Assembly (NCBI GenBank): GCA_025980475.1
Contig: JAICXL010000013.1
Span: 1 to 43,837 of the forward strand
Length of the DNA stretch: 43,837 bases
Origin: Nocardioidaceae bacterium
GTDB lineage: Bacteria; Actinomycetota; Actinomycetes; Propionibacteriales; Nocardioidaceae
Direction: 5' to 3'
How positions within the stretch are numbered: the stretch's first letter is position 1; the number at the start of each line of letters is the position of its first letter. Positions 23,541 through 30,743 of the stretch are shown here, piece by piece. Under the pieces are notes generated by a model. That model made no database searches, was not told where the DNA came from, and saw only the letters and a list, made by a program, of their open reading frames with translations. The translations under genes were made by a program, and so were the position numbers.

Positions 23541-25382
23541 CTACTCCGCCGCGTCGAGCGCGGCCGTCACCCGTCGGTGCGCCTCCCAGATCTCCTCGGG
23601 GAGGTCGTGGAACTTCTCCAGGTGCTCCTGGCGGTTGGCCATCTCCTGCTTCCATCGGGGCACGTCCAGGGTCAGGATCCGGTCGAGGTCGGCAGGTGCG
23701 ATGTCGACCGCCTCGACGTCGAGCTCCTCCCTGGTCGGGATGATCCCGACCGGGGTCTCCTCCCCCTTGACCTCGCCCTCCTTGAGCCGCATCAGCCACA
23801 GCAACGGCAGCAGGTTCTCGCGGTATCCGGGCCAGAGGTAGTGGCCGTCGTCGGGGTCCTTCTGGAACCAGTTGACGTGCGCGAAGATCGGTTGCTCCTT
23901 GGCGGCACCGACGATCTTCAGCCAGTGAGCGGCGTAGGCCCCCTCGGGGTAGGACATGAACGGCCGCATCGACATCGGGTCGTAGCGCAGCTGGCCCTCG
24001 ACACCCTCGGCAGCGAACGTCGCCTCGGCACCGAGGGTGAGGCCGTCGTACACGCCTTCGGCCAGGTCGCGGATCGCCCGGATCAGCGGCTCGCGGTCGC
24101 TCGTGCGGCCGCCGAAGATGATCCCGTCGATGGGCACGCCCTGCGGCCGGTTGAAGTCTTCGGCGATGTTGGGGACGTTGGTCAGGGTCGTGGTGAACCG
24201 GCTGTTGGGGTGGGCCCAGGGCTGGTCGGCATCCTCGGCCGACCTCTCCGAGATCAGGTTGCCCTTCCAGTCGCGCCAGCCGGCGACGTCCGCCGGCGGC
24301 TGCTTGGTCCTGCCCTCCCACCAGACCTCGTGGGTGTCCTCGTTGTAGGCCACGTTGGTGAAGATCGCGTGGGTGCCCTCATCGACGGAGTGCAGGGCGA
24401 TCGGGTTGGTCTTCTCGTTGGTGTCCTTGGCGACGCCGAACACCCCGTTCTCCGGGTTCATCCCGTAGAGCTTGCCGTCCTCGGGGTCCACCCACAGCCA
24501 GGCGATGTCGTCACCGTAGAACCACACCTTGTAGCGGTCGCCCAGCGAATCCGGCGGCAGCAGCATCGCGAGGTTGGTCTTGCCCGAGGCGCTGGGGAAG
24601 CCACCACAGATGTGGTAGGTCCTGCCGGTCTGCAGGTCGTCGATGCCGATCAGCATGAACTGCTCGGCCAGGAACTTCCCGGAGGCCCAGCCGTCGTAGG
24701 CCGCCTGGCGCAGGCCGTGCGCGATCTTGCCGAGCAGGGCGTTGCCGCCGTAGGAGGAGCCGAAGTGCAGGATCGTGCGCTCGTCGGCCACGGTGACGAA
24801 GTAGCGCTGGTCATCGGGCGTGCCCTGGCCAAGGTTCTCCAGATCGCCCGAGACGTGCACGGCGCGGACGAAGGTCTCCGGGTCGGCGAGGTTGTCGACG
24901 TGCTCGACGCCGACGCGGGCCATCCGGATCATGTGCAGCACCACGGTGCGGGTGTCGGTCAGCTCGACACCGGCGGCCCAGGGCTCCAGTGGGGAGCCCG
25001 GCGGTGCCATCAGGTAGGGGATGACGTACATCGTCTTGCCCGTCGAGGCGCCGCGCATCCGCTCCTCGAGCATCGGCTTCATCTCCGAGGCCGGGCGCCA
25101 GTTGTTGTAGACGCCCTTGTCCGCGGGGTTGTTGGTCGCCACGATGGTGCGCTCCTCGGAGCGCGCCGTGTCCTTGGCGTAGCTGCGCGAGAAGTAGAGG
25201 CCCTCGCCGGCGGGCTCGAGCTCGCCCGCGTCGAGGGCCCCCTGGACCAGTCGGGCGTCGTCGGCTGCGCTCACCACCTCGATGCGCGCGGCGCCGGTCA
25301 GGTCCGCGTAGTAGCGGACGTAATCGCGCACGTGCGGGTTCTTCAGGCCCGCCTCGTCCAGGGACTTTTCAACGTCTGACAT
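23541..25382 (-). CDS. pckG: phosphoenolpyruvate carboxykinase (GTP)
   Basis: This is a 613-residue enzyme of standard length that interconverts oxaloacetate plus GTP with PEP, CO2 and [56 protein letters not shown] (P-loop, about residues 260-279), [13 protein letters not shown] and [13 protein letters not shown] are all GTP-type family blocks. The family usually has a reactive cysteine in the P-loop (PSACGKTN); this gene has TCG, serine, there. ATG 25380-25382 is the start. The 221-base gap upstream to the LPXTG gene contains that gene's terminator. Confidence 0.95.
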   Translation of the reverse strand: MSDVEKSLDEAGLKNPHVRDYVRYYADLTGAARIEVVSAADDARLVQGALDAGELEPAGEGLYFSRSYAKDTARSEERTIVATNNPADKGVYNNWRPASEMKPMLEERMRGASTGKTMYVIPYLMAPPGSPLEPWAAGVELTDTRTVVLHMIRMARVGVEHVDNLADPETFVRAVHVSGDLENLGQGTPDDQRYFVTVADERTILHFGSSYGGNALLGKIAHGLRQAAYDGWASGKFLAEQFMLIGIDDLQTGRTYHICGGFPSASGKTNLAMLLPPDSLGDRYKVWFYGDDIAWLWVDPEDGKLYGMNPENGVFGVAKDTNEKTNPIALHSVDEGTHAIFTNVAYNEDTHEVWWEGRTKQPPADVAGWRDWKGNLISERSAEDADQPWAHPNSRFTTTLTNVPNIAEDFNRPQGVPIDGIIFGGRTSDREPLIRAIRDLAEGVYDGLTLGAEATFAAEGVEGQLRYDPMSMRPFMSYPEGAYAAHWLKIVGAAKEQPIFAHVNWFQKDPDDGHYLWPGYRENLLPLLWLMRLKEGEVKGEETPVGIIPTREELDVEAVDIAPADLDRILTLDVPRWKQEMANRQEHLEKFHDLPEEIWEAHRRVTAALDAAE

Positions 25383-25555
25383 TCGTCTTCGCGCCTCTCG
25401 GATCCGGCCGACCTTCCGGCCATACGGTGGGCCTGAGGCTACCGGAGAAGAAAACGCGTGCCTGCTCGGCCCCCTTGTGCTACAGGCGAGTACCCGACCA
25501 CATCGGCGGCCAATCGAACCACCGGCGTGGCTCGGGTCTCACCCCGCGGAGGAGA

Positions 25556-25587
25556 CGGACGGCACGGACCCAGGCCCGTGCCGTCCG
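25556..25587 (-). terminator. 12-bp stem hairpin downstream of the LPXTG gene
   Basis: CGGACGGCACGG, eight bases, then CCGTGCCGTCCG is a perfect stem that ends 16 bases past the LPXTG gene stop. It is GC-rich with no T run. A terminator isolating that gene from pckG is the simple reading. Confidence 0.8.
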
Positions 25588-25603
25588 CCGTCATCCGGAT
25601 GGA

Positions 25604-26656
25604 TCAACCTTGCACGCGCTTGCGCCGTCCGGTGATCCGGGTGAGCCCCATGCCACCACCGAGCAGCAGCAGAGCCGCGGCCAGCTCGGGCAGCAACCCG
25701 TCAGGCGCACCGGTGTTGGGCAGCGTCGCAGCACTCGGGGTCGCAGCGGTCGGGCTGCTCACGACAACGGCCGCGTGCGGACTCGACACGCTGCTCGAGG
25801 GCGGCGGGCCGCCGGCGTTGCCACCGGGGGTTCCCGGCGGGAGGACGTGGCCACAGTGGTGCCTCGGAGTGGGCACGCAGGCCGGCGGCGGTGAGACCGA
25901 GCCACACTCGTCCTGCGATGTGTTCGGGTTGTCCACACAGCGACCAGGCGGCGGGGGCGGCGAAGCGCACTCGTCGACAGGCGTGTTCGGGTTGTCCACA
26001 CAGCCACTCGGCGGCGGCGAGACCGTGCCGGTGGTGCAGCCGGTGTGCGCCGGGTTGCTGCGCCCGATGCCGTGGTTGGTGTCGCACTCGTAGCCCGCGT
26101 TGTGGTCCGAGCCGTTCGGGTACTGGCCCCTCGGGTTCTTGTTGTCGGCCTTGCCGACGCAGCCGGCGCACGGCTTGCCGGTCGCCTGGCCGTTGCCGTT
26201 GCCGTTCATCGACGGCGACCCGTCCCGCGTGGAGCAGTAGGGACCGCCCGGGCACTTGCCGTTGGCCCCACCGGAATTCTGGTCGGCGTTGCTCAACGGC
26301 TGGGGTGACGTGGCGTTGCCCGAGGTGCCGGCCGTGCCGGACGTGGAGTGGTCGGTGGCTGTGCCGTTCTGCGCCCCCGATTGGTCGGTGCCCGAGTGGT
26401 CGGTAGCGGCGCTGTCGTGACCGACCGCCTTGCCGCTCGGCTGCTGGGCCGGCGTGGACTGATCTGTGGACTGGCCGTGTGTCTGGCCGGATGCCTGGCC
26501 GTGTGTCTGGGCGGATGCCTGGCCGGATGCCTGGCCAGGCGCGTGACCGGACGATGCCACGGCCGGCGCGATGGCACCACCCAGCAGCAAGACCATCGCG
26601 GCACCCAGGACGACGCCCAGCACGCGAGCGTGGACGCCGTGGGAATGTCGAATCAT
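25604..26656 (-). CDS. LPXTG-anchored cell-surface protein
   Basis: This is a 350-residue exported protein. A signal peptide (hydrophobic core about residues 11-30, VLGVVLGAAMVLLLGGAIAP) ends at AVASSG. A low-complexity region rich in Gln, Ser, Gly and Thr follows, with repeats of the type GQASGQTHGQ (residues 41-62). A cysteine-containing middle has two related blocks, CVDNPNTPVDEC and CVDNPNTSQDEC, spaced by prolines. The C terminus is a sortase signal: LPNTG at about residue 312, a hydrophobic helix and a basic tail GRRKRVQG. ATG 26654-26656 follows GGGAGAG. No sortase gene is in the window. The function is unknown. Confidence 0.87.
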   Translation of the reverse strand: MIRHSHGVHARVLGVVLGAAMVLLLGGAIAPAVASSGHAPGQASGQASAQTHGQASGQTHGQSTDQSTPAQQPSGKAVGHDSAATDHSGTDQSGAQNGTATDHSTSGTAGTSGNATSPQPLSNADQNSGGANGKCPGGPYCSTRDGSPSMNGNGNGQATGKPCAGCVGKADNKNPRGQYPNGSDHNAGYECDTNHGIGRSNPAHTGCTTGTVSPPPSGCVDNPNTPVDECASPPPPPGRCVDNPNTSQDECGSVSPPPACVPTPRHHCGHVLPPGTPGGNAGGPPPSSSVSSPHAAVVVSSPTAATPSAATLPNTGAPDGLLPELAAALLLLGGGMGLTRITGRRKRVQG

Positions 26657-26772
26657 CGTGTGACTCTCCCTGCGAGGGCGGGTAGCCCCCTTCGAACCTC
26701 CCACAGCCCCGTCCCGCCGCATGCGGAGAGTGGCTGACACACCATCAACGGCGATGGCCCGAATGGGTTACT

Positions 26773-26800
26773 CCGGTCTAGCCCACATGGGCTAGACCGG
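26773..26800. promoter_or_regulatory. long perfect dyad upstream of the LPXTG gene
   Basis: CCGGTCTAGCCCA, then CA, then TGGGCTAGACCGG: 13-base arms with a two-base centre. Such a tight centre suits a protein-binding palindrome or cruciform better than an RNA hairpin. It lies about 117 bases upstream of the LPXTG start, so it may be an operator for that gene. The regulator is unknown. Confidence 0.5.
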
Positions 26801-26912
26801 CACACCTTCCGGCCGCCCGGGGTACGGACGCGCACGGAGGATCCGTCGAGCACTGCGCTCGACCATCATCCTGGTGCTCGGGGGGCGACTACTCCTCCCG
26901 GACGAGCACATG

Positions 26913-26956
26913 GGCTGCCCCCGGCTCCCGCCGCAAACACTGCCGGGGGCGGCCCA
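26913..26956 (-). terminator. GC-rich hairpin downstream of tRNA-Arg
   Basis: GGGCTGCCCCCGGC pairs with GCCGGGGGCGGCCC (14 positions, one mismatched or wobble pair) around a 16-base loop, 66 bases past the tRNA 3-prime end. It is a probable terminator for the tRNA transcript; there is no T run. Confidence 0.45.
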
Positions 26957-27022
26957 ATCCGGCGCGAAGCCCGGAGTGCCAGAGGGGCGGCTCGAGTTGC
27001 CCCTGCGCGCCATTTCGTCCTG

Positions 27023-27095
27023 CGCGCCTGGAGGGATTCGAACCCCCAACCTTCTGATCCGTAGTCAGATGCTCTATCCGTTGAGCTACAGGCGC
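27023..27095 (-). tRNA. tRNA-Arg (anticodon ACG)
   Basis: This is a 73-nt cloverleaf on the minus strand. The acceptor stem pairs GCGCCTG with CAGGCGC, the D-arm is TAGCTCAACGGATAGAGCA, the anticodon loop is CTACGGA with anticodon ACG, and the T-arm loop has GGTTCGAATCC. The discriminator is G and CCA is not fully encoded. ACG is normally edited to inosine-CG, decoding CGU, CGC and CGA. Confidence 0.95.
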
Positions 27096-27205
27096 CTGTC
27101 CCACCGGGACGGAGCACGCACAGTGTAGCGGGGCTACGACGCGGGCTGCCGGGCCGGTGTCAGTCGACCCGCTGGACCCCTGGATTGTCGTTCTGGGGCA
27201 TCATC

Positions 27206-28219
27206 GTGCGCGTGACCAGTGACTACGGGCCGGAGCAGCGGGAGCTGCTGCAGACCGTGGCCGCACGCACCTACCGCGACCTCGTCGACGCCGGGTCGCT
27301 GGCTTCCGACGACCCACGCTTCGCCGAGGACCACCCCGAGCGCGCCGCCGTGGAGCTGCTCGTCGACCTGGGCCTGCTGGCACTCGACCCGCTGCTGGAC
27401 GCCTACGTGCCAGTCGACCCGGCCACCGTCCAGTCGCGGGTGGTGGCCCCGATGGGACAGCAGGCGACCGACCTGCTGACCGAGTCGACGGCGTGGGCGA
27501 ACACCTTCGCCACGCTGGGGCAGGCCTACCGACACACGTCGCCGGGAGCCAGTCCGGTGCTCGAGCTGCGCGGCTACGCCAACATCAACCGGTTCATCCA
27601 GACCGCTGTCGGTGACGCCCAGAAGGAGCTGCTGACCGCCCAGCCGGCCGGAGCCCGGTCGGCGGCGACGCTCGACGTGGCCGTCGAGCGAGACATCCGC
27701 GCGCTCAGCCGCGGGGTCGCGATGCGCACGCTCTACCAGCACTCCGCCCGGCGCAGCACCGCCACCCGGGAGTACGTCCAGCGGGTCAGCGCCCACGGCG
27801 CGGAGGTGCGCACCCTCGACGAGTTCTTCAACCGGCTGATCGTGGTGGACCAGACGATGGCGATCGTGCCTGGGGCCGAGGGCACCCACGTCGCGGTCGC
27901 GATCCACGACCGCAGCCTGGTCGCCTACCTCGTCGACATCTTCGAGCGCTACTGGGAGCGCGCCCACGACTTCTCCGACCGCGACATCGACACCACCCGC
28001 GACATCGCCGACGACGTCCACAACATGACGGTCCGGATGCTGGTCGAGGGACACAGCGACAACGCCAGTGCCAAGCGGATGGGCGTCAGCGCGCGCACCT
28101 TCGCGGGCTACGTCGCCGCGCTGAAGGACGAGTACGGCGCGGAGACCCGCTTCCAGCTCGGCTATGCCATGGGCCAGCAGGCGGCGCGCGAGGGCCGCCG
28201 ACGCCGGGAGGCGGAATGA
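27206..28219 (+). CDS. LuxR-type HTH regulator with an N-terminal sensor domain
   Basis: This 337-residue protein probably starts at GTG 27206, with GGGG seven bases upstream; GTG 27212 is an alternative. The C-terminal LuxR/GerE HTH lies at about residues 270-330: MTVRMLVEGHSDNASAKRMG, then VSARTFAGYVAALKDEYGAE. The region before it (RDIRALSRGVAMRTLYQHSA, ...GAEVRTLDEFFNRLIVVDQT) resembles the phospholipase D-like, TrmB-type sensor fold found in many actinobacterial LuxR-family proteins, without catalytic HKD motifs. It ends at two tandem hairpins and faces a small exported peptide gene (28380-28517). A regulator that senses a ligand or peptide is plausible; the ligand is unknown. Confidence 0.82.
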   Translation: MRVTSDYGPEQRELLQTVAARTYRDLVDAGSLASDDPRFAEDHPERAAVELLVDLGLLALDPLLDAYVPVDPATVQSRVVAPMGQQATDLLTESTAWANTFATLGQAYRHTSPGASPVLELRGYANINRFIQTAVGDAQKELLTAQPAGARSAATLDVAVERDIRALSRGVAMRTLYQHSARRSTATREYVQRVSAHGAEVRTLDEFFNRLIVVDQTMAIVPGAEGTHVAVAIHDRSLVAYLVDIFERYWERAHDFSDRDIDTTRDIADDVHNMTVRMLVEGHSDNASAKRMGVSARTFAGYVAALKDEYGAETRFQLGYAMGQQAAREGRRRREAE

Positions 28220-28258
28220 GCTGAGCCAGCCGCACGATGGCCGTGCAGCTGGCTCAGC
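28220..28258 (+). terminator. long hairpin directly after the HTH regulator stop
   Basis: GCTGAGCCAGC pairs with GCTGGCTCAGC (11 bp). Inside, GCACG pairs with CGTGC around loop ATGGC, with one C-A mismatch between the two stems. It begins on the base after the TGA stop. It is a strong terminator candidate without a T run. Confidence 0.85.
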
Positions 28259-28272
28259 CCGCCCGAGATGGG

Positions 28273-28303
28273 TGAGGGCGACGAACCGAGTTCGTCGCCC
28301 TCA
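28273..28303. terminator. second, 14-bp stem hairpin between convergent regulator and peptide genes
   Basis: TGAGGGCGACGAAC, loop CGA, then GTTCGTCGCCCTCA: a perfect 14-bp stem followed by GTTTCGAG. An additional outer inverted repeat, TTTCGAGAC (28305-28313) and GTCTCGAAA (28362-28370), flanks the gap before the peptide gene stop. It can serve both convergent genes. Confidence 0.85.
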
Positions 28304-28379
28304 GTTTCGAGACGGCCGGGGGTTGGCGGAGGACGGGCGCCGGGGGGGTGGCGAGGTCCGCGTCTCGAAAGCTAAGTGG

Positions 28380-28517
28380 TCAGTCCCAGCCGGTGTCACC
28401 GTAGGAGGACGCGTGCAGCTGGGAGGCCGAAGCGGCACCGGCCGGGATGCCGCCCGCACCGACTGCGAAGCCGATGGCGAGAACAGCAGCCACCGCTGCC
28501 TTGGCGAATCTGCTCAT
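28380..28517 (-). CDS. small exported peptide precursor (45 residues), unrecognised
   Basis: The start MSRFAKAAVAAVLAIGFAVG is a complete signal peptide: a positive N-terminus, a hydrophobic core and an AxA site around residues 26-31 (AGAASA). Cleavage there leaves about 14-16 residues ending SQLHASSYGDTGWD. ATG 28515-28517 follows GAGGGG with seven-base spacing, a good ribosome site. It is convergent with the HTH regulator at 27206. I do not recognise the family. A secreted signal, a surface peptide or a non-functional short ORF are all possible. The clear ribosome site and textbook signal peptide argue for a real gene. Confidence 0.65.
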   Translation of the reverse strand: MSRFAKAAVAAVLAIGFAVGAGGIPAGAASASQLHASSYGDTGWD

Positions 28518-28679
28518 CTGCTTGCCCCTCCTCGATGATGTCCCGCTGTGTCTCAAGTGTCGCCTCTGCCCGGGTCTGCCCCAAGGGGGTGGCCGCCTCA
28601 ACAAATTGCATTGCATGTTTCTGCAAAAGCTGGGCGGGCGGCGAGGACGTCAGCGGAGGCCGAGGGACGACAGCCACCG

Positions 28680-28714
28680 GCGCCGGGCCCGACCCGTGGG
28701 GCCGGACCCGGCGC
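28680..28714. terminator. GC-rich hairpin downstream of tRNA-Ser(GCT)
   Basis: GCGCCGGG and CCCGGCGC pair around a further partly self-complementary 19-base interior. It lies 18 bases past the tRNA 3-prime end on the minus strand. The only T run (TTTT at 28715-28718) is on the plus-strand side, so orientation is ambiguous. Confidence 0.5.
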
Positions 28715-28732
28715 TTTTCCCGGACTTCCGTG

Positions 28733-28822
28733 CGGAGGTGGCGGGATTTGAACCCGCGAGAGGGGATTACCCTCAACCCGCTTAGCAGGCGGGCGCCATA
28801 AACCGGACTAGGCGACACCTCC
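28733..28822 (-). tRNA. tRNA-Ser (anticodon GCT)
   Basis: This is a 90-nt type II tRNA on the minus strand. The acceptor stem pairs GGAGGTG with CACCTCC, the anticodon stem pairs CCCGC with GCGGG around CTGCTAA, there is a long variable arm, and the T-arm is GCGGGTTCAAATCCCGC. The discriminator is G. It decodes AGC and AGU. Confidence 0.96.
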
Positions 28823-28897
28823 GGGGAGCGAGGACAGGGTACCCACCGCGCCGGGCGCGGCAGAAACCAGGCCGCCGGGCAACGGGGCGACCGCCGC

Positions 28898-29383
28898 TCA
28901 GCGCCGGCGTGGCTTGCGGCCGCCGGCGGCCGTGAGGCGGTCCTGGAGCTCCCGGACGAAGGCCTCCCGGTCACCCTCGATCAGGTCCACCGGCACGGTG
29001 GTCTGTCGTCCGTCGCGCAGGCGCAGCACGACGCAGCGAGCCTTCGCCCGCGTCTGGGTCTGCACGTCCTCCACGTCGGCCCACCGGGCAGACCGCACGC
29101 CAGCGCCGCGCACGAATCGGACCCGGTAGCCGGTCGCGTCGACACGGACCACGAACCATCGGCGGACCAGGACGAACCCGAGCGCGAAGATGGCGACCAC
29201 CACGAGCACCGCGACCCCGATGATCGTGTCGGGCGGCAGCCGGAGGACCGCCACCAGGAGACTCCCCACCGCCAGCAGCCCGCCAAGGCAGAGCAGCGCG
29301 GCGCCCATCAGCCGGGCGCGCAGCTGCGGCGCGAGGCCGAACTCGGTCGCGGGCCGCTCCTGGGAAGCATCGGCGGGGGTCAC
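28898..29383 (-). CDS. PH-like domain membrane protein
   Basis: This 161-residue protein starts at GTG 29381-29383. Two hydrophobic helices span about residues 28-47 (LMGAALLCLGGLLAVGSLLV region) and 53-73 (IIGVAVLVVVAIFALGFVLV). They are followed by a cytoplasmic PH-like (bPH2-type) domain: RRWFVVRVDATGYRVRFVRG, WADVEDVQTQTRAKARCVVL and LRDGRQTTVPVDLIEGDREA. The layout is common in actinobacteria and its function is unknown. It lies between tRNA-Ser(GCT) and a divergent unknown gene. Confidence 0.78.
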   Translation of the reverse strand: MTPADASQERPATEFGLAPQLRARLMGAALLCLGGLLAVGSLLVAVLRLPPDTIIGVAVLVVVAIFALGFVLVRRWFVVRVDATGYRVRFVRGAGVRSARWADVEDVQTQTRAKARCVVLRLRDGRQTTVPVDLIEGDREAFVRELQDRLTAAGGRKPRRR

Positions 29384-29446
29384 GGGCCGAATTGGAGCAG
29401 AGACCAGGCGGCCGGCGACCGCCGGGCCCGGCCTTGCCCAAACAGG

Positions 29447-29460
29447 GTGACGTGGGTCAC
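29447..29460. promoter_or_regulatory. CRP/GlxR-like palindrome
   Basis: GTGA-N6-TCAC within GGTGACGTGGGTCACA matches the form of the actinobacterial CRP-family (GlxR-type) site TGTGA-N6-TCACA with one outer mismatch. It is 51 bases upstream of the gene at 29511 and 64 bases upstream of the divergent gene starting at 29383. cAMP-responsive control is an inference. Confidence 0.45.
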
Positions 29461-29510
29461 ACTCGATCTCTTACCCTGCACGACTCCCTTTCTCGGCGGA
29501 GGTGGTGGCG

Positions 29511-29864
29511 GTGGCGACCCTGGACGCAGCGATCGACGGCCTGCGGCGCGCCCTGGCGGACCCGCGGGCGCCGCATTGGCGATGGCGGCTGCGCCGACAC
29601 CTGTCCCTCGTGCGCGAAGCCCTGGCCCAGGACCAGGCCGGCTCCTCCGACGGTTGGCTGGCCGCCCGCGCCGGGGTCAACGAGCGCGATCGGCATCACC
29701 TGCTCGCGCGGGTGGGGGCCCTCGGGCCCCGTGTCCTCGAGCGGATGGAGACCGACGTCGCCCTCGAGGTCCACCGGCTGCTGGGGGACCTCGAGCACTA
29801 CCAGCAACGCACGCACGACCTGGTCTACGACTCGGTGGCGCTCGAGCTCGGCGGCTCGGAGTAG
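29511..29864 (+). CDS. unrecognised 117-residue helical protein
   Basis: The protein starts at GTG 29511 (VATLDAAIDGLRRALADPRA), chosen because GGAGG lies eight bases upstream; GTG 29502 and 29505 overlap that site. The sequence is charged and mostly helical, with RWRLRRHLSLVREALAQDQA and ERMETDVALEVHRLLGDLEH. There is no signal peptide, membrane segment or known motif. It may be a small regulatory or scaffold protein. Its last 40 bases overlap the 3-prime end of the convergent STAS gene. A CRP-like site lies upstream. Confidence 0.65.
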   Translation: MATLDAAIDGLRRALADPRAPHWRWRLRRHLSLVREALAQDQAGSSDGWLAARAGVNERDRHHLLARVGALGPRVLERMETDVALEVHRLLGDLEHYQQRTHDLVYDSVALELGGSE

Positions 29865-30208
29865 ATCCTGCGGGCCAGCCGCTCGCGCCGCCTGGAGGGC
29901 ATCGAGACGAACCCGAGGCCGGTGACCCGGAGCACGGTCGCCGCCGCTGAGCCCTCCGAGGCGCGGAAGCGGATGTCGACGCCCTCCTGCAGGCACCGCT
30001 GCCGGGCCCGGGCCAGCTCCCCGACGCCGACGCTCGGCAGGAAGTCGACGTCGCAGAGGTCCACGGTCACCGCGCCCTCGACCGGGGAGGCGACCGCCTT
30101 CTCGAGACAAGCACGCAGCTCGGTCATGCACCGGTCGTCCACCGACCCGCCCAGGGTCAGGAGGCCGGCGGCCGGGTCGTAGCGCTGCGTGAAGGGACGA
30201 TCCTGCAT
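29825..30208 (-). CDS. STAS domain protein (second anti-sigma antagonist-like)
   Basis: This is a 127-residue STAS domain. GLLTLGGSVDDRCMTELRAC and AVTVDLCDVDFLPSVGVGEL are the family blocks. The motif reads LPSVG with Ser59 at the usual phosphorylation position, but the usual Asp before it is Pro. ATG 30206-30208 follows GAGGGG; GTG 30212-30214 is an alternative. The C-terminal tail (YSEPPSSSATES) is encoded by bases that overlap the convergent gene. It likely takes part in a partner-switch with an anti-sigma kinase elsewhere. Confidence 0.78.
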   Translation of the reverse strand: MQDRPFTQRYDPAAGLLTLGGSVDDRCMTELRACLEKAVASPVEGAVTVDLCDVDFLPSVGVGELARARQRCLQEGVDIRFRASEGSAAATVLRVTGLGFVSMPSRRRERLARRIYSEPPSSSATES

Positions 30209-30277
30209 GACCACCCCTCACCGTGCCCGCGGGCCGCCCCGGCGCCGCGAGCAGAAGGCTACTCCCGACGTGACCTG

Positions 30278-30367
30278 CAGAGGGGGCGGGATTCGAACCC
30301 GCGGCTGGCGTCTGAGGCCAGCGACCGCTTTCAAGGCGGTTCCGATAGGCCACTCCGGCACCCCTCC
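30278..30367 (-). tRNA. tRNA-Ser (anticodon TGA)
   Basis: This is a 90-nt type II tRNA on the minus strand. The acceptor stem pairs GGAGGGG with CCCCTCT (terminal G-U), the anticodon stem pairs ACCGC with GCGGT around CTTGAAA, the variable arm is GCTGGC...GCCAGC, and the T-arm is GCGGGTTCGAATCCCGC. The discriminator is G. It decodes UCA and, by wobble, UCG. Confidence 0.96.
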
Positions 30368-30417
30368 GAGCCCGGGCGAGCCCGGACAGGTCAGGAAGTC
30401 TAGGGGAGCGCGGCGGC

Positions 30418-30648
30418 TCAGTGGCTCAGCACGACCAGCACGTCGCCCTCCTGCACGACGTCACCGGGATCCACGTGCACCTCGACGACGGTGCCGGCGC
30501 GCTCGACCAGCACGGGGATCTCCATCTTCATCGACTCGAGCAGCACGACGGTGTCGCCGCTCTCGACGGCGTCGCCGGGAGCGACGTGGACCGACAGCAC
30601 GTTGCCCACCATGTCGGCGCTGAGCTGCGAGGTCGTCCTTCCCACCAT
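30418..30648 (-). CDS. biotin carboxyl carrier protein-like domain protein
   Basis: This is a 76-residue single biotinyl domain. GDTVVLLESMKMEIPVLVER contains the AMKM-type motif as SMKM, and Lys41 is the expected biotinylation site. Such small carriers serve acyl-CoA carboxylases in actinobacteria. ATG 30646-30648 gives the usual family length. A longer version from GTG 30745-30747 would overlap the nitrilase TGA in a GTGA and add 33 Arg/Pro-rich residues across a 14-base tandem repeat (30664-30691). No carboxylase gene is adjacent. Confidence 0.85.
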   Translation of the reverse strand: MVGRTTSQLSADMVGNVLSVHVAPGDAVESGDTVVLLESMKMEIPVLVERAGTVVEVHVDPGDVVQEGDVLVVLSH

Positions 30649-30743
30649 GGCCGCGACGCTACTCCCGCCGTCGGACCCCCGCCGTCGGACCCCCGCCGCC
30701 GGGGCACCCGCGGGCAGCCGCTCCGGTCGGGTCGCCGGGTGGG

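Larger units (their letters stand above)
26657..27022. other. gene-free stretch between the LPXTG gene and tRNA-Arg
   Basis: No convincing coding sequence is present. The stretch holds the LPXTG gene leader, a small palindrome CCGCATGCGG (26717-26726), the long dyad at 26773-26800, a 7-bp hairpin GTCGAGC-ACTGC-GCTCGAC (26845-26863) and the tRNA-Arg terminator candidate (26913-26956). I did not recognise a riboswitch consensus. Confidence 0.7.

Noticed and set aside
23232-25379. Plus-strand open frame of 715 codons antisense to pckG
   Set aside because: pckG is unmistakable on the minus strand. The antisense frame has no domain and the composition of a GC-rich shadow.
26657-27022. Riboswitch (for example c-di-AMP ydaO) before the LPXTG gene
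   Set aside because: The region is structured, but I could not match it to any riboswitch consensus I can recall. The main palindrome has too tight a centre.
28715-28718. TTTT as the tail of a plus-strand terminator
   Set aside because: No plus-strand gene ends between 28219 and here. The hairpin before it is better explained by the minus-strand tRNA-Ser, so the T run is probably incidental.
27023-30367. tRNA-associated integrative element (three tRNA genes nearby)
   Set aside because: There is no integrase, no direct repeat of a tRNA 3-prime end seen, and the genes between are of ordinary composition.
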